From NCBI GenBank assembly GCA_035689345.1, contig DASSLR010000086.1, forward strand, positions 1 to 31,348: DNA of 31,348 bases, given 5' to 3'. Position 1 is the first letter of the stretch. Every line of letters starts with the position of its first letter. The notes under the pieces are model-generated. The model had not been told where the DNA came from. It worked only from the letters and a program-made list of their open reading frames with translations, and searched no databases. This stretch comes from CF-118 sp035689345 (GTDB lineage Bacteria > Chloroflexota > Dormibacteria > Dormibacterales > Dormibacteraceae). Positions 24,252-31,348 of the stretch are shown in pieces. The translations under genes were made by a program, and so were the position numbers.

Positions 24252-24989
24252 ATGAACGGCCTCAAGCTGCGCTACCTGCTCGAGGACCTCGCGCCGGTAC
24301 ACGGGAGGGTGCTCGACGTCGGTTGTGGCGCGGGCCAGGTGGCGAAGGCGGTGAAGCGCGCGCGCCCGGACCTCGAGGTCTTCGGCTGCGACCTCAGCCG
24401 TTCGGCGCTAGCGGCGGCCTCATCGCCCAGCCCGGAGGGCGTTGATTTCCGGCTGTCGACCGCGGAGCGATTGCCGTTCGCCGACGGCGAGCTCGACTTC
24501 GTGTGGATCTTCGACGTCCTCGAGCACGTCGACTCGCCCGAGGCCGTGCTGCGCGAGATCAAGCGTGTGCTGAAGCCCGGAGGTGGCTTTCACATCGTGC
24601 TTCCGCTCGAGGGCCAGCCGCGCACGCTCTACAGGCTCGTGGGCTGTGGTACGCGCTGGACCGCCAAGGTGCGGCACGGTGGCCACATCCAGATCTTCTC
24701 GGCAGACAGGTTCACGGCGATGGCGGCCGAGTGCGGGCTCCCGGTCACGCGCACGCGCTGGAGCTACCACTTTCTGCTCCAGGCTCTCGACCTCGCCTAC
24801 TTCTCCTGGCTGGACCTCCGCGGACCGGTCAGCGGATCGGTCGAAGACATGGCCGCGGAGCGCCGAGGCGTCGGCGGAACGGTGATGCGCGCCGGGGCGG
24901 CTGCGGTGTCCACGCTGGCGTGGTCCGAGGCGCGGCTGCTGCGTTCACTGCCCGGCGGATGCGGGCATTTCACGTGTATACGAAGCTGA
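24252..24989 (+). CDS. Class I SAM-dependent methyltransferase (N-terminus uncertain)
   Basis: A Methyltransf_11-type enzyme with motif I RVLDVGCGAGQVAKA, the acidic GCDLSRSAL segment, FVWIFDVLEHVDSPEAVL and the post-motif IKRVLKPGGGFHIVLPLEG. The first ATG is at 24252 (245 residues). However, the same frame remains coding-like further upstream, to about 24183, with FDYESKRWG, a segment that usually precedes the core in homologues. No ATG, GTG or TTG lies between 24168 and 24251. Translation may start at ATC 24165 (AGGG seven bases upstream) or ATA 24177, which overlaps the TAG of the previous gene, or the assembly has a frame error. It probably methylates a sugar or lipid in the glycan pathway. 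It is convergent with the next gene, 3 bp apart. Confidence 0.82.
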   Translation: MNGLKLRYLLEDLAPVHGRVLDVGCGAGQVAKAVKRARPDLEVFGCDLSRSALAAASSPSPEGVDFRLSTAERLPFADGELDFVWIFDVLEHVDSPEAVLREIKRVLKPGGGFHIVLPLEGQPRTLYRLVGCGTRWTAKVRHGGHIQIFSADRFTAMAAECGLPVTRTRWSYHFLLQALDLAYFSWLDLRGPVSGSVEDMAAERRGVGGTVMRAGAAAVSTLAWSEARLLRSLPGGCGHFTCIRS

Positions 24990-24992
24990 CTT

Positions 24993-25958
24993 CTAAACCG
25001 ATGCTGCCCAGCGCACCAGGTCGCGCAGCCCGTCGTCGAACGAGACCTGCGGCGACCATCCCAGCTGGTCTTTCAGCTTGGTGATGTCGCTGACGTAGTA
25101 GGCCTGGTCTCCTTCACGCCACCCGGCGAACGAGTAAACAGGCTGTTTTTCGGTGAGGCGGCCAATGTGCTCGATGACCTGCAGGAGGTTGCGCTGGTTC
25201 TCGGGACCGCCGCCGGCGTTGTAGATCTCACCGCGCGCGACGTCGATTCGCTCGATGACGAGCTGATAGAGACGCGATAGGTCGCGCGCGTCCAGCAGGT
25301 CGCGCACCTGCGTGCCGTCGCCGTAGATGGTCAGCGGCCGGCCCTTGAGAATCGAGTGCACGAAGTGGGCGACCCAGCCCTGGTCCTCGGTGCCGTACTG
25401 GTGCGCGCCGTAGATACAGCTCTGGCGCAGGACCACGGTGTTCATGTGGAAGCAGCGCGCGTAGTCGCGCACGTACTGATCCGCCGCGCCCTTGCTGCAG
25501 CCGTACGGGCTGTGGAAGTCGATGGGCTGCGTCTCTTTACAGGCAACATTGTTTTTCGGCAGCTGTCCGTACACCTTGTTCGTTGATGCGAAGACGAACG
25601 CGGCGTGTGGGCTGTGCAGGCGCGTGGCCTCGAGGAGGTTGAGAGTGCCGCGCGCGTTGATCTCGAAATCGGTGAAGGGGTCCTGCAGCGAGGTGGTCAC
25701 CGCGACCTGGCCCGCCAGGTGCAGCACGGCGTCCTGGCCCTTCACGTGAGCCTCGAGGCCCTGGTAGTGACGCAGGTCCTCGCGCACGAATTCGACGTTC
25801 GATGCGTGGTTCTGCCGCAGCCACTCGAGGTTGCGGTCGGTGCCGGCGCGGCTGAGGTTGTCGAGCAGCGTGACGTGCCAGCCCTGCTTGGCGAGGTGGG
25901 CGGCCGCGTTGACGCCGAGGAAGCCGGCGCCTCCGGTGATCAGCACTCTCCTCACCAT
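24993..25958 (-). CDS. NAD-dependent epimerase/dehydratase, CDP-paratose 2-epimerase-like
   Basis: The 321-residue extended short-chain dehydrogenase starts MVRRVLITGGAGFLGVNAA. STNKVYG, SPYGCSKGAADQYVRDYAR, RQSCIYGAHQYGTEDQGW and IYGDGTQVRDLLDARDL closely follow the pattern of CDP-paratose/CDP-tyvelose 2-epimerases. The catalytic Tyr and Lys lie in YGCSK. It probably makes a dideoxy or related activated sugar, but no CDP-glucose pathway partner (for example rfbF or rfbG) is in the window, so the substrate could differ. It is on the strand opposite to the glycosyltransferase operon and faces it. Confidence 0.85.
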   Translation of the reverse strand: MVRRVLITGGAGFLGVNAAAHLAKQGWHVTLLDNLSRAGTDRNLEWLRQNHASNVEFVREDLRHYQGLEAHVKGQDAVLHLAGQVAVTTSLQDPFTDFEINARGTLNLLEATRLHSPHAAFVFASTNKVYGQLPKNNVACKETQPIDFHSPYGCSKGAADQYVRDYARCFHMNTVVLRQSCIYGAHQYGTEDQGWVAHFVHSILKGRPLTIYGDGTQVRDLLDARDLSRLYQLVIERIDVARGEIYNAGGGPENQRNLLQVIEHIGRLTEKQPVYSFAGWREGDQAYYVSDITKLKDQLGWSPQVSFDDGLRDLVRWAASV

Positions 25959-25971
25959 GAGGGGCCCTACC

Positions 25972-26340
25972 TTAGCCGGTCGCGAACCCTCTCAGGTACG
26001 CGATCGCGACGATCCAGGCGGCGCCCGCGAGGAACAGCGCTTCACGTCGCTTGGTGCCTCCCTGCGCGTAGATGTAGACGCCGGGCAGGAAGATCACCGC
26101 GAAGATGCCGTAGACCACGTGCAGCAGCTCTTGCGGGTGCTTGCCGGTGATGAACACGGCAAGCCCGGCGAGGCCCTGCACCGCCGTCAGCCCCGCCATG
26201 ATCAGGAAGCTCGAGCGAAAGCCTCCAGTGAGCGCCTCGCGGCGGAAGTACAGGTACGCGCCCCAGACGCCCAGGATCACCGAGAACGCGACGAGGGCGC
26301 GTGCCCCGAGCTCGTGGGCGAAGACGAGAGCGTCGCTCAC
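25972..26340 (-). CDS. Four-helix integral membrane protein, unknown function
   Basis: This 122-residue protein has four hydrophobic helices at roughly 13-32, 43-65, 70-92 and 100-117. Between helices 1 and 2 it has YLYFRREALTGGFRSS, and between 2 and 3 GKHPQELLHVVYGIF, with two His that could lie near the membrane. The GTG start at 26340 overlaps the stop of the upstream epimerase (GTGA), so the two are translationally coupled. I do not recognise the family. Confidence 0.65.
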   Translation of the reverse strand: MSDALVFAHELGARALVAFSVILGVWGAYLYFRREALTGGFRSSFLIMAGLTAVQGLAGLAVFITGKHPQELLHVVYGIFAVIFLPGVYIYAQGGTKRREALFLAGAAWIVAIAYLRGFATG

Positions 26341-27278
26341 GGCTGGGAGAGAGAGACGTGCCGGCGGAAGTAGTCGACCGTGGAGGCGAGGCCCTCCTCC
26401 AGCGACACGGCGGGTTGCCAGCCGAGCTCGCGCTGAGCGCGCGCGTTGTCGAGCGCGATGCGGTAGACGTCGCCTTTGCGGCGCGGTCCGTGCGTGGGCT
26501 GTTGCCTGTAATCGGTGAGGATCGCGAGCTTGCGGAACAGCTCGTTGACCGTGACGTCAAAGCCGCTGCTCACGTGATACGTGCCGTTGCTGCCGCGCTC
26601 CAGCGCAGCGAGGTTCGCGGTCGCGACGTCGCCGACATAGAGCATGTCGCGCGACTGCTCGCCGTCGCCGTCGATGGTCACCGGCCGGCCGGCGATCATG
26701 CGGCTCGCGAAGATGGCGATGACCCGACCCTCCTCGCTCTGGAAGTCCTGGCGCGGGCCGTAGATGTTCGCGTAACGCAGGACGGTGTAGTCGAGGCCGA
26801 ACGTGCGCTTGAACGTGCCGAGGTACTGCTCGAAGCAGAACTTGCTGGTGCCGTAGGGGGACAGTGGCCGGACCGGGTGATCCTCGTCGGCGGGCACGAC
26901 GTCCGGCTCGCCGTACAGCGCGCCGCCCGTGGAGATGAAGATGAACTTCCTGACTCCATGATCGACCGAGGCCTTCAGAAGGTTGATGCCGCCGACGAGG
27001 TTCACCTGGGCGTCGAAGGCGGGGTCCGCGACCGATTTCGGCACCTCGGCCTGGGCCGCGTGGTGGTTGACGACGTCGGGCTTGAATGTCGCGACCACCG
27101 ACGCGAGTTCCGCGGGATCGCGCAGGTCGAGCCGGTGCATCTGAGCTTCAGGGTTGAGGTTGCGCTCGTTTCCGGTCGCGAGGTTGTCCACGACCGCGAC
27201 CTGGTGACCCGCGGCTATGTAGGCGTCGACGACGTGCGATCCGATGAAACCCGCGCCGCCGGTGACGAGAATCTTCAT
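26337..27278 (-). CDS. NAD-dependent UDP-glucose 4-epimerase-like protein
   Basis: The 313-residue protein begins MKILVTGGAGFIGSHVVDAY and carries the NAD-binding GGAGFIG. NHHAAQAEVPKSV, FISTGGALYGEPD and SPYGTSKFCFEQYL (catalytic YxxxK) follow, then RYANIYGPRQ and DGEQSRDMLYVGDVA. These place it with GalE-like enzymes that act on UDP-sugars. The ATG at 27278 is used; the frame remains open upstream, but that stretch is antisense to ybeY. It is divergent from ybeY with 5 bp between starts and probably heads a transcript with the two minus-strand genes that follow it. The substrate is uncertain. Confidence 0.9.
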   Translation of the reverse strand: MKILVTGGAGFIGSHVVDAYIAAGHQVAVVDNLATGNERNLNPEAQMHRLDLRDPAELASVVATFKPDVVNHHAAQAEVPKSVADPAFDAQVNLVGGINLLKASVDHGVRKFIFISTGGALYGEPDVVPADEDHPVRPLSPYGTSKFCFEQYLGTFKRTFGLDYTVLRYANIYGPRQDFQSEEGRVIAIFASRMIAGRPVTIDGDGEQSRDMLYVGDVATANLAALERGSNGTYHVSSGFDVTVNELFRKLAILTDYRQQPTHGPRRKGDVYRIALDNARAQRELGWQPAVSLEEGLASTVDYFRRHVSLSQP

Positions 27279-27283
27279 CGGCC

Positions 27284-27739
27284 GTGACTCTAATCGAAGT
27301 CGATGTCGTGAGGGCCGTGCCCGCGCCCGTGCCACCGGCGTATGTCCGCGCTGTGCTCGCTCGTGCGGCCGGCGTGCCGGAGATCGCCGCCCGCATGCCG
27401 GCCGGGGCGGCGTCGGTCGCGGTGCGGATCATGGGGATGGCCGAGATGCGGCGGCTCAACCGCAGGTTCGCGGGCGAGGACCACGCGACCGACGTGCTCT
27501 CGTTCGCCGGAGCGGGCGCGCACCTGGGCGACCTGGCGGTCTCGTGGCCGGCGGTCGTCCGCCAGGCCAGAACGTACCGGCACACGCAGCGGGCGGAGCT
27601 CGCGCTGCTTTGCGTGCACGGCCTGCTGCACCTGCTGGGCTGGGACCACGCCACCGCCGCGGAGGAGAGGGAGATGACGCGTCTCACCCTCGCCGCGCTG
27701 GCTGCCGCGGGCGTCAGGCTCGCCCCGCGTAGACTCTGA
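27284..27739 (+). CDS. ybeY: Endoribonuclease YbeY (rRNA maturation factor)
   Basis: The 151-residue protein contains the YbeY zinc motif H112-GLL-H116-LLGWD-H122 and the preceding RIMGMAEMRRLNRRFAGEDHATDVLSF region, which is typical of the family. YbeY is a single-strand-specific RNase needed for 16S rRNA 3' processing and 70S quality control. The start is GTG at 27284, very close to the divergent epimerase gene, so both promoters must overlap the neighbouring coding region or be shared. The usual neighbour phoH (ybeZ) is absent here. An intrinsic terminator follows it. Confidence 0.93.
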   Translation: MTLIEVDVVRAVPAPVPPAYVRAVLARAAGVPEIAARMPAGAASVAVRIMGMAEMRRLNRRFAGEDHATDVLSFAGAGAHLGDLAVSWPAVVRQARTYRHTQRAELALLCVHGLLHLLGWDHATAAEEREMTRLTLAALAAAGVRLAPRRL

Positions 27740-27743
27740 CACC

Positions 27744-27771
27744 GGCTAGCGGCACTCGCCGCGGCCTTTTT
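27744..27771 (+). terminator. Intrinsic terminator between ybeY and pth
   Basis: GCGGC-ACTC-GCCGC forms the inner 5-bp stem (27749-27762). GGC/GCC extends it across a small internal loop (27744-27746 with 27764-27766), and TTTTT follows directly (27767-27771). It is 4 bp after the ybeY stop and 8 bp before the pth ATG, so pth is probably transcribed separately, or this is an attenuator. Confidence 0.75.
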
Positions 27772-27779
27772 GCGCCTGC

Positions 27780-28394
27780 ATGGAAAAGACGGGAGAGAGG
27801 GAAGAGCACCTGATCGTCGGGCTCGGCAACCCCGAGTCCGAATACGGGGACACCAGGCACAACCTGGGGTTCGCGTGCGTCCGCGCGCTCGCGGAGCGGC
27901 TGGACGCAAAGATCGACCGCAAGCGGTGGCGGTCGCTGGTGGGACGCTCCGAGTCGCGAGCCGTCTGGTTCGTGCTGCCGCAGACGTATATGAACCTGTC
28001 GGGCGACGCCGTCAAGGCCGCGATGCGTGACACAGGCGTGCCCGCGTCGCGCGTGTGGGTGGTGCACGACGAGCTGGACCTCCCACTGTGCCGGCTGCGC
28101 ATCCAGCGCGGGCGCTCGGGCGCCGGCCACAACGGCGTGCTGTCGATCATCAGCGCGCTCGGCACCAAGGACTTCGCGCGCTTTCGCGTGGGCATCGGAC
28201 GCCCGTCGCACCGGTCATCCGGCGTCGGCGTGCGTTACGTGCTGGGGCGGTTCACGAAAGCGGAGTCGGACAAACTGGAAAAGGTCGTGGCGGGGGTGGC
28301 CGACGCTCTCGAGCTGGCACTCGAGGCCGGCCTCGAGCGCGCCGCGGATCGCTACAACCGCGCGGGCGCGCTGGGCTGCGAGGAGCCGGAATGA
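27780..28394 (+). CDS. pth: Peptidyl-tRNA hydrolase
   Basis: The 204-residue protein has GLGNP at 14-18, the catalytic His27 in TRHNLGF, PQTYMNLSGDAV, VVHDELDLPL and GAGHNGVLSII, then RFRVGIGRP. It releases peptides from prematurely dropped peptidyl-tRNA. The ATG at 27780 has no Shine-Dalgarno because a terminator hairpin and T-run sit directly upstream. A purine-rich GGGAGAGAGGGAAG lies just inside the gene, but no standard start follows it. The stop overlaps the mfd ATG (ATGA), an arrangement (pth-mfd) conserved in many bacteria. Confidence 0.93.
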   Translation: MEKTGEREEHLIVGLGNPESEYGDTRHNLGFACVRALAERLDAKIDRKRWRSLVGRSESRAVWFVLPQTYMNLSGDAVKAAMRDTGVPASRVWVVHDELDLPLCRLRIQRGRSGAGHNGVLSIISALGTKDFARFRVGIGRPSHRSSGVGVRYVLGRFTKAESDKLEKVVAGVADALELALEAGLERAADRYNRAGALGCEEPE

Positions 28395-31348
28395 CGAGGT
28401 TGTGGCAGGCCACGGTTGGCGCCGAGCCGCGCCTGGCCCGCTGGCTGGAGCAGCCGCATGCGCGCCTGCGTGCGGGACGGCTGCCGCGGCCGGCCTGGCC
28501 GATCGTCGCCGCGTCCGTGGCGCGCGACCTCACCAGCAGGGGTCGTTCGGTGCTGCTGCTCGTACCCGCGCCGGAACGGTTCGCCGCCGACCTGCGACCG
28601 TGGCTCGGCGGGCAGCCGCCAGTGCACGTCTTCGCCGAGGTGGCGGTCTCGTTTCTCGACAGGCCGCCGGCGTTCGACGACGCGGTGAACCTGCGCCTCG
28701 AGGCGCTGTCGGCGCTGGCCGGGGCGGGCCGCGAGGCGGCGGTTGTCGTGTCGTCGCGCCGGGCCGCGCTGCGCGCCACCATCTCGCCAGCCGACCTCGT
28801 CGAAGGCACGGTGGAGCTGGAGCCGGGCGCAGGACCAGACCCGGTCACGGTCGCGGCGCGGCTCACCGAGCTCGGCTACTCGCGGGAAGCCCTGGTCGAG
28901 GAGCCGGGTCAGTTCTCGGTGCGCGGAGGCATCCTCGACGTCTTCCCGGCGGGCGCGGACGCGCCGGCTCGCGCGGAATGGCTCGGCGACACCATCGACA
29001 CGCTGCGCGTGTTCGACCCCACCAATCAGCGGTCGGTGATGGGGCTGGGCCGTGTTCTGATTCGCACCGGGCGGGAGCTGATGCTCGGGCCGGAACGCGG
29101 TGGCGTCGCCGCGCACCGGATCCGCACCGAGCTCGACCTGATGGCGCTGCGCGCCGATGTCCGCGCCGAATGGGACGACGACCTGACCCGCCTGGATTCC
29201 GGCGCGCCTTTCCCCGGTGTCGAGTTCTACTCCGCATACCTCGAAGCCGGCCGGCCGTCGCTGTTCGATCACGTCCCGGCGCAAGTCGTGGTGCTCGACT
29301 TCGAGCCTCAGCGGCAGCTGGCCGACGCGCGTTCGATCAGCGAGGACACCGCCATGCTGGCGGCGGCCGAGGCCGAGAACGGGGAGCTCCCGGCCGGCTT
29401 CGAGCTTCCGGCGGTGGACCTGACGCGCCTGGTCCTCGATGAGTCGCGGCCGGTGCTGGAGATCTCGGCCGGCGAGGCCGTGGCCGAAGCGCTCGACCTG
29501 GGATGGACGGAAGCCGAGGCACTGGTCGGACGCAAGCGGGCGATGGTCGCGCTCGCGAAGCAGGCCGCGAGCGGCACCGTGCTCGTGGCCACGGAGCAGG
29601 CCGATCGCTTCCGCGAGCTGCTCGAGGCGGACGAGGTCCGTGACACGCTCCAGGACGTCGACCTGGACGTCGACCTCGAGCTCGCCCCCGGCCTGCACCT
29701 CGCCGACCAGGACCTGGCGGCGGGTTGCTCGCAGCCGGCGCTCGGCTTCCATCTCCTGACGGACGCTGAGCTGTTCGGACGTGTGCGCCGGCCATCGCCG
29801 CGGCGCGGCACATCGACGCGCGCCCGCGCCGAGGAGCTCACCCGCGAGTTCACGCTCGAGTTCGCTCCCGGCGAGCTGGTCGTGCACGTGGACCACGGCA
29901 TCGCGCGGTTCGGCGGCATGCGGCTGATCGACACCGACGGCACCCACCGCGAGTACCTCGAGCTCGAATACGCGGAGGGCGACAGGCTTTTCGTGCCGGT
30001 CGAGAACCTCGACCGCGTCCAGAAATACCTCGGCGGCGAGGGCCAGCCCACGCTGCACCGCCTCGGCACCGGCGACTGGACGCGCGCGCGGAGCCGGGCG
30101 AAGAAGGTGGTGCAGGACGTGGCCGAAGACCTGCTGAAGATCTACTCGCAGCGCGAGGCCCGACCCGGCATCGCGTTCGCGCCGGACACGGCGTGGCAGC
30201 AGGAGCTCGAGTCGTCCTTTCAATATGAGGAGACGCCGGACCAGCTCGGCGCGCTGGCGGAGATCAAGGCCGACATGGAGTCGGACCGGCCGATGGACCG
30301 CCTGCTATGCGGCGACGTCGGCTTCGGCAAGACCGAGCTGGCATTGCGCGCCGCGTTCAAGGCGGCGATGAGCGGCAAGCAGGCGGCGCTGCTCGCGCCC
30401 ACGACGGTTCTCGCGCAGCAACACTTCCACGTGTTCCGCGAGCGCCTCGCCAACTTCCCGGTGACGGTGGAGATGCTGTCCCGCTTCGTCGATGACGAGA
30501 CGGAGGCGCGAACCGTCGAGGGGCTCAAGACCGGCCAGGTCGACATCGTCATCGGCACGCACCGCCTGCTCCAGAAGGACGTCCGGTTCAAGCGGCTGGG
30601 CCTGCTGATCGTCGACGAAGAGCATCGGTTCGGAGTCATGCAGAAAGAGAGGCTCAAGAAGCTGCGCACCCAGCTGGACGTGCTGTCGCTCTCGGCCACC
30701 CCGATTCCGCGCACGCTGCACATGGCCGTCGGCGGCATCCGGGACATGAGCGTCATCCAGACGCCGCCCGAGGAGCGGCAGCCGATCAAGACCTTCGTCA
30801 CGGCCGACGAGGACCACCTCGTGACCGAGGTCCTGACGCGCGAGCTGGAGCGCGGCGGTCAGGTCTACTACCTGCACAATCGCGTGCGCACCATCCAGAA
30901 AGCGGCCGAGCGGGTGCGGCGCCTTGTGCCGAACGCGCGGGTCGTGGTCGGGCACGGGCAGATGGCCGAGGACGAGCTGGCCAAGGTCATGGTGGACTTC
31001 GAAGCCGGAAAGTACGACGTGCTCGTGTGCACGACGATCATCGAGTCAGGGCTGGACATCCCCAACGTCAACACCATCGTCGTCGAGCGCTCCGACCGGT
31101 TCGGGCTGGCCCAGCTGTATCAGCTGCGCGGGCGCGTCGGGCGCAGCGGCCGGCGAGCGTACGCGTATTTCCTGTACGACCCGAGGCGTTCGCTCACCGA
31201 AGGCGCCGACAAGCGGCTGGACGTCATCTCCGGCCTGCACGAGCTGGGCCAGGGATTCAAGATCGCGCTGCGCGACCTCGAGATCCGCGGCGCGGGCAAC
31301 CTGCTCGGCACGGAGCAGCATGGCGCGATCGCGGCGGTCGGCTTCGAG
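28391..31348 (+). CDS. mfd: Transcription-repair coupling factor Mfd (3' end outside window)
   Basis: The frame is open from ATG 28391 to the window end, giving 986 codons of a protein that is usually about 1150. The N-terminal UvrB-like region contains FSVRGGILDVFPAG. The RNA-polymerase-interaction domain begins near PGELVVHVDHGIARFGG. The RecG-like translocase has GDVGFGKT (641-648), APTTVLAQQHF, VDEEHRFGV (DEEH 742-745), SLSATPIPRTLHMA, CTTIIESGLDIPN and QLRGRVGRS. Mfd removes stalled RNA polymerase and recruits UvrA. Only the C-terminal autoinhibitory region is missing. The start overlaps pth by 4 nt. Confidence 0.96.
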   Translation, partial: MTRLWQATVGAEPRLARWLEQPHARLRAGRLPRPAWPIVAASVARDLTSRGRSVLLLVPAPERFAADLRPWLGGQPPVHVFAEVAVSFLDRPPAFDDAVNLRLEALSALAGAGREAAVVVSSRRAALRATISPADLVEGTVELEPGAGPDPVTVAARLTELGYSREALVEEPGQFSVRGGILDVFPAGADAPARAEWLGDTIDTLRVFDPTNQRSVMGLGRVLIRTGRELMLGPERGGVAAHRIRTELDLMALRADVRAEWDDDLTRLDSGAPFPGVEFYSAYLEAGRPSLFDHVPAQVVVLDFEPQRQLADARSISEDTAMLAAAEAENGELPAGFELPAVDLTRLVLDESRPVLEISAGEAVAEALDLGWTEAEALVGRKRAMVALAKQAASGTVLVATEQADRFRELLEADEVRDTLQDVDLDVDLELAPGLHLADQDLAAGCSQPALGFHLLTDAELFGRVRRPSPRRGTSTRARAEELTREFTLEFAPGELVVHVDHGIARFGGMRLIDTDGTHREYLELEYAEGDRLFVPVENLDRVQKYLGGEGQPTLHRLGTGDWTRARSRAKKVVQDVAEDLLKIYSQREARPGIAFAPDTAWQQELESSFQYEETPDQLGALAEIKADMESDRPMDRLLCGDVGFGKTELALRAAFKAAMSGKQAALLAPTTVLAQQHFHVFRERLANFPVTVEMLSRFVDDETEARTVEGLKTGQVDIVIGTHRLLQKDVRFKRLGLLIVDEEHRFGVMQKERLKKLRTQLDVLSLSATPIPRTLHMAVGGIRDMSVIQTPPEERQPIKTFVTADEDHLVTEVLTRELERGGQVYYLHNRVRTIQKAAERVRRLVPNARVVVGHGQMAEDELAKVMVDFEAGKYDVLVCTTIIESGLDIPNVNTIVVERSDRFGLAQLYQLRGRVGRSGRRAYAYFLYDPRRSLTEGADKRLDVISGLHELGQGFKIALRDLEIRGAGNLLGTEQHGAIAAVGFE

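Overview
The window is about 31 kb of very GC-rich bacterial DNA with short intergenic gaps, many 1-8 nt gene overlaps and frequent GTG or TTG starts. Most genes are housekeeping genes: mrp, a Fe-S-type uracil-DNA glycosylase, rsmE, lepA, hemW, hrcA, grpE, dnaJ, ybeY, pth and mfd. Clustering of lepA, hemW, hrcA, dnaJ, rsmE and ybeY is familiar from Actinomycetota, Chloroflexota and related Terrabacteria. My inference is an uncultured soil-type lineage of that kind (Chloroflexota or Candidatus Dormibacterota-like). Nothing in the window proves the phylum, and no rRNA or tRNA gene was seen.

Layout. Positions 1-1036 (minus) hold most of mrp. From 1059 a plus-strand run encodes the glycosylase, a YCII-like protein and rsmE. 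A small membrane protein on the minus strand separates these from lepA and an unknown lipoprotein. A sugar-nucleotide epimerase (minus, 5858-6814) precedes a YbaK-type deacylase, a zinc-ribbon protein, hemW and hrcA. A GDP-mannose 4,6-dehydratase gene (minus) lies between hrcA and grpE-dnaJ. A small Lys/Ala-rich protein and a large membrane PAS/GAF/GGDEF/EAL protein follow, ending at 16706.

The accessory part is 16707-27278. It opens with a 452-bp non-coding gap that is rich in secondary structure. On the minus strand the gap has a well-formed intrinsic terminator with no gene upstream of it, which suggests a small RNA. Tandem hairpins precede the next operon. That operon (17159-24989) encodes a QxxRW-type family 2 glycosyltransferase fused to an extracytoplasmic domain with an exosortase-like C-terminal sorting signal, a small exosortase/archaeosortase-family protein, a fusion of a YbhN-like membrane domain to a GT4 glycosyltransferase, a GT-C-like membrane glycosyltransferase and a SAM methyltransferase. 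Two more NAD-dependent sugar-nucleotide epimerases and a small membrane protein face it from the minus strand (24993-27278). I read this as a surface glycan assembly and export locus with its own C-terminal protein-processing enzyme. The glycosyltransferase that appears to carry its own sorting tag is the most unusual element in the window.

The last part returns to housekeeping: ybeY, a clear intrinsic terminator, pth and the first 986 codons of mfd, which runs off the end. Most starts were chosen by homology and overlap. The start of the methyltransferase gene is unresolved because no standard start codon lies where its coding signal begins.
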